A stretch of 64,000 nt of DNA from Pochonia chlamydosporia 170 (GCF_001653235.2 NC_035792.1:2046001-2110000), one strand, 5' to 3'. Positions 1 through 12,352 are shown, numbered from the stretch's first letter. Translations and numbers: made by a program. The notes: generated from the letters alone by a model not told the origin.

Positions 1-145
1 ATTTTATTCATCTTCAAGCTTTTGTCACATCAACCATTTCGCGATTCGAGCGTCGTTCCTGCGCATCTGCCGGCTCCTCTGCTCCTGCGAAATTGTGTGC
101 GTTTTGAAAAGCAAACCCCTCTAATCCCCGCACTCGCATCCATCC

Positions 146-3100
146 ATGGACGGCATTGTGGGCACGGCGCCGCCAGGCACCATGTACGTGCGGGCATTGT
201 ACGACTACGAGGCCGACGACAGAACTAGTTTGAGTTTCCACGAGGGCGACATTATCCAGGTCATCACACAGCTCGAGAGTGGTTGGTGGGATGGCGTTAT
301 CAATGGGGTTCGCGGCTGGTTCCCCAGCAATTACTGCCAGATCATTTCCAGCCCAGACGACTTGCCCGAACACGGCCACAACGGCCACAACGGCCACATA
401 GACCACATTGATGACGAAATGGACGAGCCTGAAGCGTATGATGAGAGCTTTGATCACGATGATGATTCTGAAGCAGATGACCCTAGTGGTTTACCCCTCG
501 AGGGCACCGACGCTGGTGACAAATCGAGAGCCGACTTTTGGATCCCTCAGGCCACCCCCGACGGACGGCTCTTCTATTACAACATGATGACTGGCGACAG
601 GAGCATGGAGCTGCCTCTTGAATCGCCCATATCTTCAGCGGAAACGGGCCCGAGAGACCGCGCACATGTTAGCATACCAGACAAGACAAGGCCTCCGCCG
701 GAGATGATGGCCCGAGGCCTAATCCAGGATGAAGATGACGACTCAGCGACTTCTGCCTCTGAAGCCGAAGGCGAGTCCCTCATGTTCGCCTCTCGAGGCT
801 ATGTGGTAAGCACCCATGGAGCATGCATCTATTTCCTCAGACACTACCGCGGATCTACCCACTAACAATCGAACAGGGGCGCAATCGAGCTTCGATGGCC
901 GGGGTCTTGTCGCCTTCCACCTCCATGGACTCAATAAACGGCGCGTCTCCTAATCGTAGGAAAAGAAACGATGGACTTTCAAACGGCAAAGCAGGTAGTG
1001 CTCAACCTCCCAACATGGCCTCGGCCACTTCATTCACAAGCACAACATATAATCTGCCAACTACCGCGACTGTTCCGCGTTCTTTTTTCGATGACGGCTC
1101 AACACCTCCTTTGACGTGGAGTCTATTGGTGTCCAATATGAAACGCGCAATAGATCGGTATCGTGAGGCTATAACGAAGAATAGCCGATCAGAGTATGTT
1201 GCCAGAGCTGAAGATATCTCCGATCACTTGCGACTTCTTCTCGCGGCTGGCTCTGGCACGACTGACAATCACTCTGGCCAACCGTCGATCATCTCGACCA
1301 ATAAAGCACTATATCCTCATTTTCGAGACATGATGTCAAAGTTCTCGAAGCTTGTAATATCTTCACACATTGCTGCCGCTGACTGGCCAAACGCGGAATC
1401 TGTACAAAAATGCTTACAAGAAGCAGACGGGGTTCTTCTTGGCGTCTTCAGCTATGTTGAAGTGGCCCGTCAACAACGCGGGGAAGAAATTCCACGGCTA
1501 TTTCCTGGGTTTGTGATTGGTAGTACTGTTGGAGGTAGCTGGCAGAACAATGGTTTAGGGCCAAGGGATCCTATAACGTCAAATTTTCTTGAAGATGAAG
1601 AAGGCTTGGTAGAGCCATCTGCAATTCTGGACAGCAAACTTCTCGAAAGATTGGACGAACAGAAACGCATTTTGGTTTCGAGCATTCGAGAGCTAGACAA
1701 GAGCCTGATAACTCCCGAAAAGATCGTATCGTCTCTTCGCCATGAAGCCGTGGGTAACAATGTGTGCTCTGCGGGTGGAAAGGTTGTCGAAACTTTCAAA
1801 ATGTGGATCGCTATGATTGAGTCAATCGACCTTTCTTCGCTTGGAAATAGCTTCCAAACGCCTCAATTAAGCGACTTTGGCACTAATAAGCAAAGCTTGT
1901 ATGACAACATTTCGGACTTAATTCTTGGTTGCCAAGCTGTGGCAGGACCATTGGCGGATGAGTGGAGCGAAGTGCGTGGCGAATCTCTGGAAAGTCGCCT
2001 GGAATACGTGAGGCAATGCGCAAGAGTTTTGGAAACGAACTCATCACACATTGGGTTTTCCTTACAACTTCTATCCGAGCAAGTGCAAATCAACACGCAG
2101 CAGCAGCAGCACCCACAGCAGCACGAGTCCCGCACACGAGAAGACTCAGTCTCGCGAGCAACAATGCAAAGGAGTGAAACCTTGCCATATGAGAGGCCAC
2201 ACCAACGGTCAGAATCAAGGTCCGCACCTGGCAGGCCACCGTTGGTATCTGCACAATCTTTCAGTGATGGTGACTCCCATGCTGGCAACTTCAGAAAAGG
2301 CGACTATTCCAAAGTCAAAAAGATATTTGGAGAAGATCCTTCACCGCAGGCTGGCCTGCAAGCTAGTGATGATGTTCCCGAATTTTTACGACTTGATCAT
2401 GAGAACGATGTGTCATGGGATACTAAGACTGCTTCGCCTACGGTAAAGGGCGGCTCTCTTCTTGCACTAGTTGAGCAACTCACCCGCCACGACAAACTAG
2501 ACTCGAGCTTCAACAACACGTTCCTTCTCACATACCGGTCATTCACCTCAGCGCGGGAGCTTTTTGAGCTGCTGGTTAAGCGATTCGGTATACAGCCGCC
2601 AGATGGCCTTAACCAATCTGATTTCGAAGCCTGGCGCGACAGAAAGCAAAAACTCATCCGATTCCGTGTGGTGAATATCCTCAAGAGCTGGTTCGACAGC
2701 TTCTGGATGGAAGAATACAACGACGAATCGAAACAATTAATCCGTGACGTTTATACATTTGCGAGAGACACAGTCAAATCCACAGAGACTCCAGGCTCCG
2801 GCCCTCTGATGGCCGTCCTTGATCAAAGGTTGAGCGGAAAAGAAGCCGGTGCTCGTCGAATGATTCAAACGTTGAACCAAAGCACGCCAACACCTATTGT
2901 TCCCAAGAACATGAAGAAACTAAAGTTTTTGGATATTGACGTGACTGAATTTGCTCGCCAGCTTACCATTATTGAGTCCAGATTGTATGGCAAGATCAAG
3001 GCTGCAGAGTGCCTCAATAAAACGTGGCAAAAGAAGGTCGCGGAAGGAGAACCTGACTTGGCGCCCAACGTCAAAGCCTTGATTCTCCATTCTAATCAAA

Positions 3101-4124
3101 TGACCAACTGGGTTGCGGAGATGATTCTAGCCCAGATGGATGTTAAGAAGCGCGTTGTCGTGATCAAGCACTTTGTTGCTGTTGCAGATGTAAGTTGCAC
3201 AGATGCTACTCGGCCACCGTGGTTTTGTCCTGAGTTATAATTTGATGATGGATTCCTAATTTGGAGCTTAGAAATGCCGAAGTCTGAACAATTTCTCCAC
3301 ATTAACCTCTATCATTTCGGCTCTTGGGACTGCACCAATTGCTCGATTGAAGCGGACATGGGATCAAGTGCCTCAGCGAACTCAAGGAGTGCTTGAAGCG
3401 ATGCGCCGGATCATGGCAAGCACCAAAAACTTTGGCGAGTATCGAGAAGCTCTTCACGCTGCTAACCCGCCGTGTATTCCTTTTTTCGGTAAGAATCTAG
3501 CGGTTCTATTTATTTTCTCCTTTCCTTGTTGCTGAGATTTGGGGCTCTCTGTGTAATCTCTGACTGATGGTTGCGCAGGTGTCTACCTTACCGACCTTAC
3601 CTTCATTGAAGACGGCATTCCCTCCATCATTAAAAAGACCAACTTGATCAACTTTGCAAAACGGGCAAAGACTGCAGAGGTGATTCGTGACATTCAGCAG
3701 TACCAAAATGTTGGCTACTCATTGCAACCAGTCCCCGAGTTGCATGATTATATTGTGAGCAACATGCAAGCTGCTGGTGATGTACATGAAATGTACGACA
3801 AGAGCTTGCACGTAGAACCAAGGGAGCGAGAAGATGAAAAGATTGTGAGGTATGTAGCATTGCGGGACAACGCAGCGTACTATGGTGTATGGCATTGAGG
3901 ACACTTTTCTTGCACAACCAATGAAGAAGAAGAAGCAGCAGAAGCAGCATCGTCATCATCATCATCATCATCATCACACTTGCCTAACCTACTTACCCTG
4001 TGCAAATTCTTGTCGTTTTATCTTTTCTTTCTGCCGTTCATCCTTCCGCAAAGTAAATGAACACTTAGCTTACCTTTTTGTCTTTCTACTACACAGGGTC
4101 TTGGCCGAATCTGGATTCCTTTAA
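146..4124 (+). CDS. CDC25: Ras guanine-nucleotide exchange factor, Cdc25 family
   Basis: This activates Ras by GDP/GTP exchange at the membrane, upstream of cAMP and MAPK signalling. I read five exons: 146-805, 877-3189, 3272-3488, 3579-3849 and 4097-4124, giving 1162 residues with all phases consistent. The domains in order are an SH3 domain (about residues 13-67, ALYDYEA, GWWDG, WFPSNY), an acidic linker, a WW-like segment (about 129-160) with a degenerate second Trp, a long helical middle with a Gln/His tract (near 2095-2130), RasGEF-N (about 740-845) and the catalytic RasGEF domain (about 904-1150, ending in the YDKSLHVEPREREDEK-type motif). The last 28-bp exon adds the tail VLAESGFL, which resembles the tail of fungal homologues as I remember them. 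Reading through the last intron instead gives a different tail ending at 3898. Family assignment is secure; the exact 3' end is less so. Confidence 0.93.
3919..3977 (+). repeat. Trinucleotide microsatellite in the last CDC25 intron
   Basis: AAG and CAG units run into a CAT/ATC tract of about ten units. It lies in the 247-bp last intron (3850-4096). One frame reads as poly-His, but that frame lies in the intron. Confidence 0.9.
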
Positions 4125-5266
4125 GCCGAAGGGGTGCGAACTAAAGAACCTAGTCACCAAATCGAACACCCTCGATCGCGCTCGAGCAAATTGGTCCTCT
4201 CAATTATCCAACCAACCAAGCCGAATGGCAGACTCTAGCGCACGCCTCCTATGGCAACAAATGAACGCAGCCGTCAACTCAGCTGAGATGGCTGGCAGAC
4301 CTACCACCAATCTCAAAGAGCTCTGGACAGGCGGCCCGATCACGGATGCATGTGGTGCCTGTCAGATACGCCTTGACAGAAGCAGTTATGCTTTGTAGTT
4401 GACCTCCAGTCCGCCTTGCTTCCCTTGTCAAACCCACATGTATTGTGTGTGGTTGGCTGGGATGGTTGACCATCCTGGCAAAGCTGGAATAGCATTATGC
4501 GTACCAAGTTTAGTTTGTCAGCTGTCCCCGTGGGGCCCCGGTCAACAGCCAGAATTTAGCCTATTGATGGCTTAATGAATCGAGCATGGGCGGGGCAGTG
4601 CTGTTTGTGGCAAGCGTTGATTTGGGAATATTTCCGTCCAGGAAGCTTGGAGTTTTCATCAGAGAATGAGAGTAATCAGCATCAGTGTTGTTTGCTTATG
4701 ACGCGACATCGATGTTGGCAGGCTGCCACAGTGTGCGAGGCAAGACTTTACTGTAGAAGGCGAGCTCAAGCTTCCCCGTATACCCAGAAATTTTGGGGGC
4801 AAAATTTGGGCTGGCTTCTTTTGGGCGGAGTGAAACCAAAGGTATCAGCAACTGGTTTTTTTTTAGGTATATATTTTTGGTCAGTTGATTCCTGCCTACC
4901 TAGTAGTCAACTGAATACGAAGGGTAGGCGAATGCGGTCAAATACGGTAGCAACGAGTCGCAGACGTGTCCATGAGCGAAATATAGAGCCACCTCACATT
5001 GAGAACAAGTCAACTATCTGTCTCTCCATATAATGCATTCTCCTGTGATTATGACTTTTTAACTTTTGATATTCAATACGGCTACTGGACAACTGGATGG
5101 ATGGATATTTCGTGTGTCATTGCAAGGTTTGACAGAAAAAATGGTAGAAAAACCCCTCCTGCTCGCATCATGTATCATACTAACTAACAATTGGAAACAT
5201 GGGCCATACGAATTACACCTTGCAACTCAAGCGTTGTCCTGCTCCTCCCTCGCGCCGTAGCTCCAA
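4125..5266. other. Convergent 3' intergenic gap
   Basis: This lies between the 3' ends of CDC25 and the downstream minus-strand gene. Only short reading frames without recognisable similarity occur. I found no ACCAGAC words here, unlike the 5' gaps. It presumably holds both 3' UTRs. Confidence 0.7.
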
Positions 5267-6114
5267 TCAAGACTTGTGAATATGCAACTTGTCCTTGATC
5301 CGCTCTTTGAGACTCGGCTTTCCATCTTTACCTCCGCTTCCGGAAGAGGATGAGTCGGGCTTCGGTTGCTCAGCGCCGCCTTCGCGGTCGACTCCCTTTG
5401 CCTCCATTAGGCCTAAAACGAGACGAGAAAGAAAATGCATCAGTATGAAGCAGATAATAAAGTTTGATGGGGATAAGTCTTACGATCGGCTTCTCTTCCA
5501 GCCCCTGGCTTTGTTGCGTCAAAGTCTCCTCCGTCTGCGGCAAGCCCCGTGGTCTTGACATATTGTTCACCGGTTCCTTTGCTTTCGTGGTCCTCTTCTT
5601 TAGCCTCACTAGTGTTGGTATCTTTGCTCTTGGCGGATGAAGACTCGGATTCAGTTTGGATGTTGCCGGCGTCTCCACCGTGCTCTTTGGCGATGGCTGC
5701 CAGGGGCTTCGGAGCTTCTCCCAGGGAGCTAGGCTTGTCGTCTCCTTCGGTTGAAGTGCTGTTGGGCTCGTCGGTGGCGCCATCCGCAGCAGCACCGGTA
5801 CTCGATTCAACAGTTTCGGTGTGTTTCTTGGATGTCTCAGTCTCCTTTAGTGGCGTTTCCACGTCCGAAGTGAATTTGGAATCTCTCCGCTCTTGGTCCT
5901 GGGGGTCTGAACACATGGATAATGTTAGAGAAACAAGTCCAAATCCTCATCAAAGATAACTAGAGTAATGCCGGTGCTTACCGATGTTACCGCCGTCATA
6001 TGGTTCGCCCTTTGACACATCGCCCTGTACACCAGAGGCGGGCTCGTCATGTTCTGTGCCATCGCCCCATACAGCTTTTGCTGCGGTGTGTGCCATGCTG
6101 CTTATTGTTTCCAT
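5267..6114 (-). CDS. Disordered acidic hypothetical protein, 233 aa
   Basis: I do not recognise a named function. Three exons on the minus strand (5982-6114, 5484-5906, 5267-5412) join in frame to 233 residues. The protein starts with METISSMAHTAAKAVWGDG and is then almost entirely low-complexity and charged, rich in Ser, Glu, Asp, Lys, Thr and Ala, with no membrane segment. The last exon ends in a basic amphipathic stretch, KPSLKERIKDKLHIHK. Tails of this kind occur in small fungal stress or spore-associated proteins, so a hydrophilin-like protective role is possible, but this is inference. The start codon is the first ATG of the leader, in a good context (ACCATGG). The coding assignment rests on in-frame GT-AG introns and uniform composition across exons. 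Confidence 0.75.
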
Positions 6115-7368
6115 GGTGATGACGGATACTGAAGGGGCACAAAATACTGAGTCAGGAGCTGTAGGGCGTGTTTTGCTCTGTTTATGGAGAAGTAGAGAGA
6201 GATTTCACAGTGGTGGAGGGTATGGTTTATCGAATGTCGGATGTCAGCAGGCGAAAGGTTGTGTGTTGTTGTCAACGGTGGGCTATTTATGACATGTACG
6301 GTTGTACCAGACGTTTTTCTACTTGAGCACGTTACCTCTTTGGCAAGTTTTTAATTACCAGACACCTTTGACTAGAGCCAACGGCGGGGTTCCCTCTGAC
6401 GTCGTGGTATGGAATGGTCGTCGGAGAGATTGTGAAGATGTGCTATTGCGTAGGGTGCGTTGGGGCGATCAATAATTGGTCTAGATGGGTAGTTGCCTTT
6501 TGCCTTTCCTTGCTTCAAAAATGAAAATGCGGCTGCATTTGGGGCTCCTCCATTGCCTCCCTGGTATTTTGGTTCTTTGGGCGGATCATCAAGCTAGGCT
6601 AGGGTTCCATAATGTGTTCTTTTGACGCCAACTTGGTCAGCCTCAAGGGAGGAGCCTGGCTCTTTGGATGAAGGCATGGAACCGACATGGCCGGCTGGTC
6701 CCCAACTCTTGGACAAGATTTGTGGCAGGTCGTCGCCAATTGGCGTCTGATGAACGCCACAGGATGGGCTGATAGTAGGGACATGCAGAGACGATGTGTC
6801 GATCGGTGCGATAAATGTGTTGTGTGCCATCGTGTATGACGTCTTGTGCGGCCAAATCGGGACATTTGATGGCGCCAGTCTGATGTGACGTAATTACATG
6901 TAACCAGTGCCAGTGGACAGTAGGTTCACATACATGTATGGGGACCCTTGTGCTGGGATTTGCTCTCGTGTCCATGTCTGGTCTCCGGTTTTTGAGTTCA
7001 ATGTCAAGGTTGGGGAAACGCGAAGCACGAGGCACTATTTCACCCACCATTTTGAGTCTGACAGGTTGACAGCCAGGCAACCAAGACCTTGGAGACATCA
7101 CCCAGACTTGGCTTGCTTGTTTGTCCGTCCGGTGCGATGCTTGGCGCTTGGTGGATCAGAAACACCAGATGCAGACTTGGCGGGATGTACGGAGTACAGG
7201 CACACAGACTGCCAAGCCCCAACTGTTGCGGGGCTCGGCACGGCAGCGAACGCCGAGGCTCCACCAAGGAACTTCAATGTTGACCTGGACCAGCTTGAGA
7301 CCAGCATCAGTTAACGGTTTCTGGCGGGTCAAACGGCCGTAAGCCTACGACCTTGGAAGGTAAACCGG

Positions 7369-7387
7369 ACCAGACCAGACCAGACAT
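7369..7387 (+). repeat. Triple tandem ACCAGAC-type word
   Basis: GACCAGACCAGACCAGACA gives three overlapping CCAGAC units in the disordered-protein/lipase 5' gap. It is one of the densest copies of the dispersed word described in the findings. Confidence 0.9.
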
Positions 7388-7460
7388 GTAAGGCTTGTGT
7401 GTCCACTTGACAACATGGAACGATGACAGCCCTGTGGTGAAGCTAGTTACATCAATCCTG

Positions 7461-7480
7461 TTCAATGTTGGTCTGGTCTC
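7461..7480 (+). repeat. Composite TTCAATGTTG + GTCTGGTC site
   Basis: The two dispersed words sit directly next to each other here, TTCAATGTTG followed at once by GTCTGGTCTC. Confidence 0.9.
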
Positions 7481-7589
7481 CAAGTCTACTCCTTCAAATG
7501 TGGGGGTGGGGGATACTTAAGTAGGAGTGTGCTGTTCCAAGCAGACCATTACCAGGCTTGAAGTTGCGAGGCAATAATAAGAACAACCC

Positions 7590-7607
7590 AAAAAAAAAAA
7601 AAAAAAA
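7590..7607 (+). repeat. Poly-A tract, 18 bp
   Basis: A plain homopolymer run in intergenic DNA about 0.8 kb upstream of the lipase start. Such runs exclude nucleosomes in fungi in general; no role is shown here. Confidence 0.9.
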
Positions 7608-7706
7608 TTAGGTTGCATGTCCTCCTCCCTTATGTCCCCTTTGTAGGAGGATTCGGATAAGCTGCGTGGCTAAACAAAAAAAGTCTGCATCCCGGCTGCA
7701 AAAGAT

Positions 7707-7740
7707 ACCAGACCAGACTGCTCATGTGTCTGGTCTGTTG
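7707..7740. repeat. Inverted cluster of ACCAGACCAGAC and GTCTGGTCTG
   Basis: Two tandem CCAGAC units are followed about 12 bp later by a GTCTGGTCTG on the opposite strand. This forms an imperfect inverted repeat. Confidence 0.85.
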
Positions 7741-8191
7741 GGGACAAGTTGCTGACGACTCGGATGGATCACGCCCTGCGGCTGTGGCACGAGCTTTGCC
7801 CCAACCCTTCGACTGGCTGCCTGCTCGTCTCAGTCCCGGCATGGACTTGACCAAACTCGTCTCGACTTGACTCCATGTCCCTATTCTGAGTGGACTACTC
7901 GGAATCGAGCTGCTGGGCTGAATCGTAAACTATGCATGCACTTCCGAGCAGACATCTGGAATCCAATCTGCACGCGCGTCAGCATCTAGACCATGATCTT
8001 TTAGAATGGAGCCGAGCCGAGTGCTTCAGTAATTGCTTTCCCTCTTCTTAAATCACCAGCGGCAACCTAGGTTCCTGTCCCGACATCTGCGCTTCCTGTC
8101 GCATCGAATCTTTTCTCTTTCAGGTCAAAGTATAGAAAACGTTTGCGAGTCACCAACCTGACTGGACGTCTTTTGACTCAACGGCCATAAG

Positions 8192-8226
8192 GCGCACGAC
8201 GCACGACGCACGACGCACGACGCACT
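8192..8226 (+). repeat. Heptamer tandem repeat (GCACGAC)n
   Basis: About five head-to-tail copies of a 7-bp unit, GCACGAC, end about 185 bp before the GDSL lipase ATG. They probably lie in its promoter or leader. The unit length is not a multiple of three, and no open frame uses it. Confidence 0.9.
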
Positions 8227-8386
8227 TGTTCTCAACAAAGTCCGCTCCCCTACCTAAGATACTACTTCACCTGTATTCCGCTGTACGGGTATTTTCGATT
8301 CCTTCTTACGCTTTGTATTACGTCGTCCCTCAACTGCTCTTGGCATCGTCCAAAAAAAATACAGAATACCTCTCTCTCGTCCTTCC

Positions 8387-8422
8387 ATGTCGGGTTGCTA
8401 TCTCAGAGCATGCGAATCTTGA
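8387..8422 (+). promoter_or_regulatory. Short uORF overlapping the lipase start
   Basis: An ATG at 8387 opens an 11-codon frame that ends at 8422, downstream of and out of frame with the lipase ATG at 8410. If the transcript begins upstream of 8387, ribosomes using the first ATG would bypass the main start. The transcript start is unknown. Confidence 0.5.
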
Positions 8423-9956
8423 GCTTCACCTTGCCTCTTGTCCACCTCTGTCTTGCGGTTCCCAACCTCAACCAACCGCGAGGCAACGATGAGCCCTTGG
8501 ACCGGCGGACGCATGTCACGGTCAGGCGTAGTCAACGGCAGCAACATGTTTTGAATCCTCTCTCTTGTACGCATAGTCTCCCCCCCCCCCCCCCCCCCCC
8601 CCCCTGGCCCGTTGTATTAGTTTCCTTTGTCACTGCCACTGCACGCGCATCGTATCTAGATCTATGTGTTACTGTTATGGCTGTAGCTAACTTGTCTTTC
8701 TCGTCCAGGGGAATATGTGGAAAGGCCTGATATCAAGTTCCCACATCGCCCTGACCATCAAGCTTCTGGATTCATTGCGCTTGGCGACTCTTACTCGGCA
8801 GGCATCGGCACTGGGTTCAACGGGACGGAAAACGAATGTCGTCAAGGCTTACACGCCTACCCCATTCTCATACATAATGATCTCAACCACGCCCGAGGTC
8901 ACCATGATGTTGCCCCAGAGATGCAGTTTCTATCATGCACAGGCTCCACCATTGGCGATATGCTCGCCGGCTCCGACCATAGTCAGATTGATGGCTTAAA
9001 TGCCACTTCTGGTGCAGATTTTGCACTGCTATCTATTGGCGGAAATGACCTTGGGTTTTTTGATATTATGAATAGCTGTATCTTCCGTTTTTACAGTTTC
9101 TATTCAGGGACTTGCGAAGAAGCTTTGCGGAGATCTGAAACAGCTCTCGAGGGCCCAGATTTTGAACATCACCTTCGTCTGGTAATCATGGAAATCCTGG
9201 ACAGTGTCCAGTGGGAGAAGAGACCGTGGTTTACCATTACCGTTTCCGGGTACGCCCGCTTCTTCAACGAGCAAACCGAAGATTGCGACGAACGGTCATT
9301 TGGAGTATGGTGGCGTGGCCCAAAGCTAAAACGAGAACTTCGCCGCAGAATGAACAAGATGGTTCTTTCAGTCAATGACAAGATACAAAGCTCAATAAAC
9401 GCCATAAATGCCGATTTCACAGAGCCAAGGGTCATGTTTGTAGACTACGATGATCTATTTGATGGCCATCGTTTCTGCGAACCCAACGTTACCGAACCAG
9501 ACTATTCCAGGAACGAAACATGGTTCTTTCTGGTTGGTGGACAAGACAACCACCAAGGGTTTCAAATACAAAGAGCAGCCTTCAACAAGCATGAACCAAT
9601 ACTTTCTCAGAATTCGCCCCTGCTTGACCCAGAAACATGTTTGTCTCCTGCTCAGAGATCAGGCGATTGGGGTGAGCTGGCGCTGTGTTTAATGTCCAAG
9701 GCTGCCAAGGAAGACCCAAACCTCCGAACCAGCCAAGGCGATCTTGTTACCCAAAGCTCCATGTGGTATGTGCCGACATATTATGGCAAGACATTTCACC
9801 CGGTAAGTTCGGCGAAATCTAGTCCAGGGTTGCCTGAGATTCTCTATCCCTCGCCCTTGCTACATCCTGTCAGCTAACGAATGTTTGCAACAGCGGACGA
9901 TGGGCCACATGGCAATTCGCAACAAGATATACGACCTCTGGAGTGGATTGGATTAA
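8410..9956 (+). CDS. Secreted GDSL/SGNH-type lipase or esterase
   Basis: This is a probable secreted ester hydrolase of 437 residues. Exons are 8410-8566, 8709-9802 and 9894-9956. The N-terminus has a signal peptide (MRILSFTLPLVHLCLAVP). SGNH blocks are visible: GDSYSAG with nucleophile Ser80, IGGND with Asn165, and KTFHP with His416 as the likely catalytic His. Several NxT/NxS sites and Cys residues fit an extracellular protein. The second intron falls directly after the FHP motif, and the last exon adds RTMGHMAIRNKIYDLW. The start at 8410 is chosen because it begins the signal peptide. The first intron contains a 25-bp poly-C run. The substrate cannot be told from sequence; fungal relatives hydrolyse acyl esters. 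Confidence 0.88.
8580..8604 (+). repeat. Poly-C tract in intron 1 of the lipase gene
   Basis: About 25 consecutive C residues lie 13 bp after the inferred 5' splice site (8567). Such tracts are prone to slippage and can fold into i-motif/G-quadruplex structures. The exact length may be an assembly estimate. Confidence 0.9.
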
Positions 9957-10855
9957 CTATTCGGCTTGTAGACTCAGTTTGAAATACTTTTGCTTGAATT
10001 GTTCAGTTATCAGCGGAGATACCCATGATTCTAAATTGCACTTGAGACACCAGGCGGGAAGCGGAATGAGACTGTGAAAAACATAAAGGAGAGGGGACTA
10101 GCATTTGAATACAATAACGAATGGCTGCAACTTTCTGAACATAATAGCCAACGAAATTAAGTCCCCCATGACAGGAGTGAGTGGCATCAAGCCTCCAAGC
10201 TCTTAAGCTAGATGTGTGACAAGTGTATCTGCCTCCTGGTTTGGAATTCTAATTCTGCATACTTGCTTGCCATGTAGCTGTACTTGAGAAGTTCTGGAAA
10301 ACTGACACTCTACAAAATAATTCCCACAAGCGCATTCTTGCGAGGTTACTGGTCAAGGCGGTAGAAAATGCTCATATTTGTTTCCAAAATGACAAAGCAG
10401 CAAGTAAATAATTAGCAGGAGTAACTAAATAGTAGCTATATGAATCACTAGGATTTCTACGGTGCCATCACGAATACATTTACCTGACGGAAAACCGCAG
10501 ACTTGAGCGACGCTGTGACACTGTGAGGCTGGATGCACTCCACAATGTCACCTCACACATGTAAAGTCATCTTCTCCGCAGGTTGACATCGGGTGGGGCA
10601 GGCATTCCGGGATCGGGTGTCGGATTATCATTGTTACCAGTGCTGCACGTCGCGCCCGCTTGGGTCACCAAGGTTCCGTGTGCTGCCTGATACTCAACCG
10701 TCTGCATCACTGCTTTCATGACGATCATCATTCCTTATCCTTCTTAGGCTTTGTGCCGAGAACGAAACAGACACAATATCTCCTGTGCAGGTGTTACTGT
10801 ATGCGGCAGCACTGTCAGGTGGCTCAGGCTTGCAGGCGACAATCCCTTGGTCAAG
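9957..10855. other. Intergenic gap, no gene seen
   Basis: This lies between the lipase 3' end and SGF73. Stop codons are frequent in all frames and no ACCAGAC words were found. It should hold the lipase 3' UTR and the SGF73 promoter, which has a pyrimidine-rich stretch near 10700-10750. Confidence 0.7.
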
Positions 10856-12352
10856 ATGGCACCCGACGCCGAATCTCGTAAAGGTGAGCCGTATTTGAGA
10901 CGTTGTCGAGTGTAAAATATCAGCTAACCACAAGCTTAGCTGATGAACAAACCATAAAAGTTGCTTCAAAGAAGGAAACCAAGTCAGGCACCATCAAGCT
11001 GAAAAAGCCTCCGCCAAAGCACAACAAACCAGGCAACTGGAGGGATGGCAGCGTCGTTGAAGGTAAAGCTTAACCGCGTGCGGGGAATAGCCGTTTTACT
11101 CCCTCTATTTACGCTATATTTAGATGAGAAAAAGAAGGCCGTGGGCTCGCCCTCGACCTCCGTGGCATCCCCCGGACCAGTAGTAAACCAACTGGACGAT
11201 ACCGCTCGAGAGACGTTTGCGACCGGCCGACCTCTAGAAGATAGTCCCGATCTGCAGCAATGCAAACATTGCAAGAAGAGTATCCTTAAGACTGCCGCCA
11301 AGGCACATATTGCACAGTGTTTAAAGCTGAAGAAGGAAAAGGCCCAGAGGAAGAAGGAAGCGCGAGAAGCGCGAGAGAGGGCCAAGGAAGCCGCGAGAGA
11401 AGAGGAAGCTCGGAAAGCAGACGAAGAGAACGGCGACGATGACAGCGACGATGACGATAAAAAGGGGAGTGTTGCTGGGAAGAAGGCAGGGAAAAAGCCT
11501 GAAGATGAGAAAAAGGGAGGGAAAAAGCGAAAAGCAGAAGGCGAGCCAGACAAAGGCCCTAAAACGAAGAAGAAGAAGGATGAGCCCAAGGCCAAGGTTC
11601 CAAAGCCCAAAGGTATAGACAGCAATGCTTCCATGTGCTGGACATTACGTGCATGTTGTTTGGCTGACCAGGAATTGCAGGACCGGTTGATGTGGAAAGG
11701 CAATGCGGTGTTATTTTGCCCAATGGCCAACCATGCGCTCGTTCTCTTACGTGCAAGAGCCATTCCATGGGGGCTAAACGTGCTGTTGCTGGTCGATCAC
11801 TTCCGTACGATATGCTTTTAGCTGCATACCAGAAAAAGAATCAGGCAAAGCAGCAAAGTGAGTCTTTGCGTCTTTTCAGAAGCGGCGCGCTGCCATTCCT
11901 TATGTCGTATCAACTTCTAACCACTTTCTTCTGCTTCACTTTCAGAGGCCGCTTTAGATGCGAATGCGCCTATCGAGGACGAGGACGATGCCAACAACGG
12001 GCCAGTTGACTCCGATGAGGAAACTGCGGCCGTAATGAGCGCCTTGTCTCACTGGCATCCTCAACCACTCATACCACAACCAGTTTTCGCTCCGATCAAA
12101 CGACAATATCAGTTATCAAGGCTTCACGAACAATTACAGCTAGCAACAAATGGAGGTCGCACCAACATCTTTCAAGTCACAGGGTACGGCGCTCAAAAAC
12201 TCCCAGAGGGGCATCCCGGGCTTCTTGAAGGCGAAGACGCTCCGGGTGAGATAGACATCGGAGCATTGGGCTTTCCTGGATCTGCGAGGTCAGCGACCTT
12301 TGGTGCTGCAACGGTGTCACAGAGGCGGTCCTCTGTGGCGAGCCGCGGCTGA
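10856..12352 (+). CDS. SGF73: SAGA complex subunit Sgf73 (ataxin-7 family, SCA7 domain)
   Basis: Sgf73 anchors the deubiquitinating module to the SAGA co-activator in the nucleus. Five exons (10856-10883, 10940-11062, 11124-11612, 11672-11857, 11946-12352) join with constant phase to 410 residues. The N-terminal part has a KPGNW motif, then a zinc-finger-like CKHC...AHIAQC, then a very Lys/Glu-rich region with nuclear-localisation-type KKRK and KTKKKK. The SCA7 domain is encoded in exon 4, with [28 protein letters not shown] and GRSLPYD. After that the chain contains an acidic patch and a conserved-looking region beginning [10 protein letters not shown]. The order zinc finger then SCA7 matches yeast Sgf73. 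The tiny first exon is supported by the ATG followed by a good donor. Confidence 0.93.

Larger units (their letters stand above)
6115..8386. other. 2.3-kb 5' intergenic region rich in ACCAGAC and TTCAATGTTG words
   Basis: This is the shared upstream region of the disordered protein gene (-) and the GDSL lipase gene (+). I see no convincing gene; the open frames are short and lack codon structure. It holds copies of ACCAGAC/GTCTGGT (near 6974, 7369, 7471, 7707, 7732), TTCAATGTT (near 7273 and 7461), an 18-bp poly-A (7590-7607) and a heptamer tandem repeat near the lipase start. Confidence 0.75.

Noticed and set aside
3950..3977. Poly-His coding frame near CDC25
   Set aside because: It is a CAT-type microsatellite inside an intron, supported by the good splice sites at 3850 and 4096.
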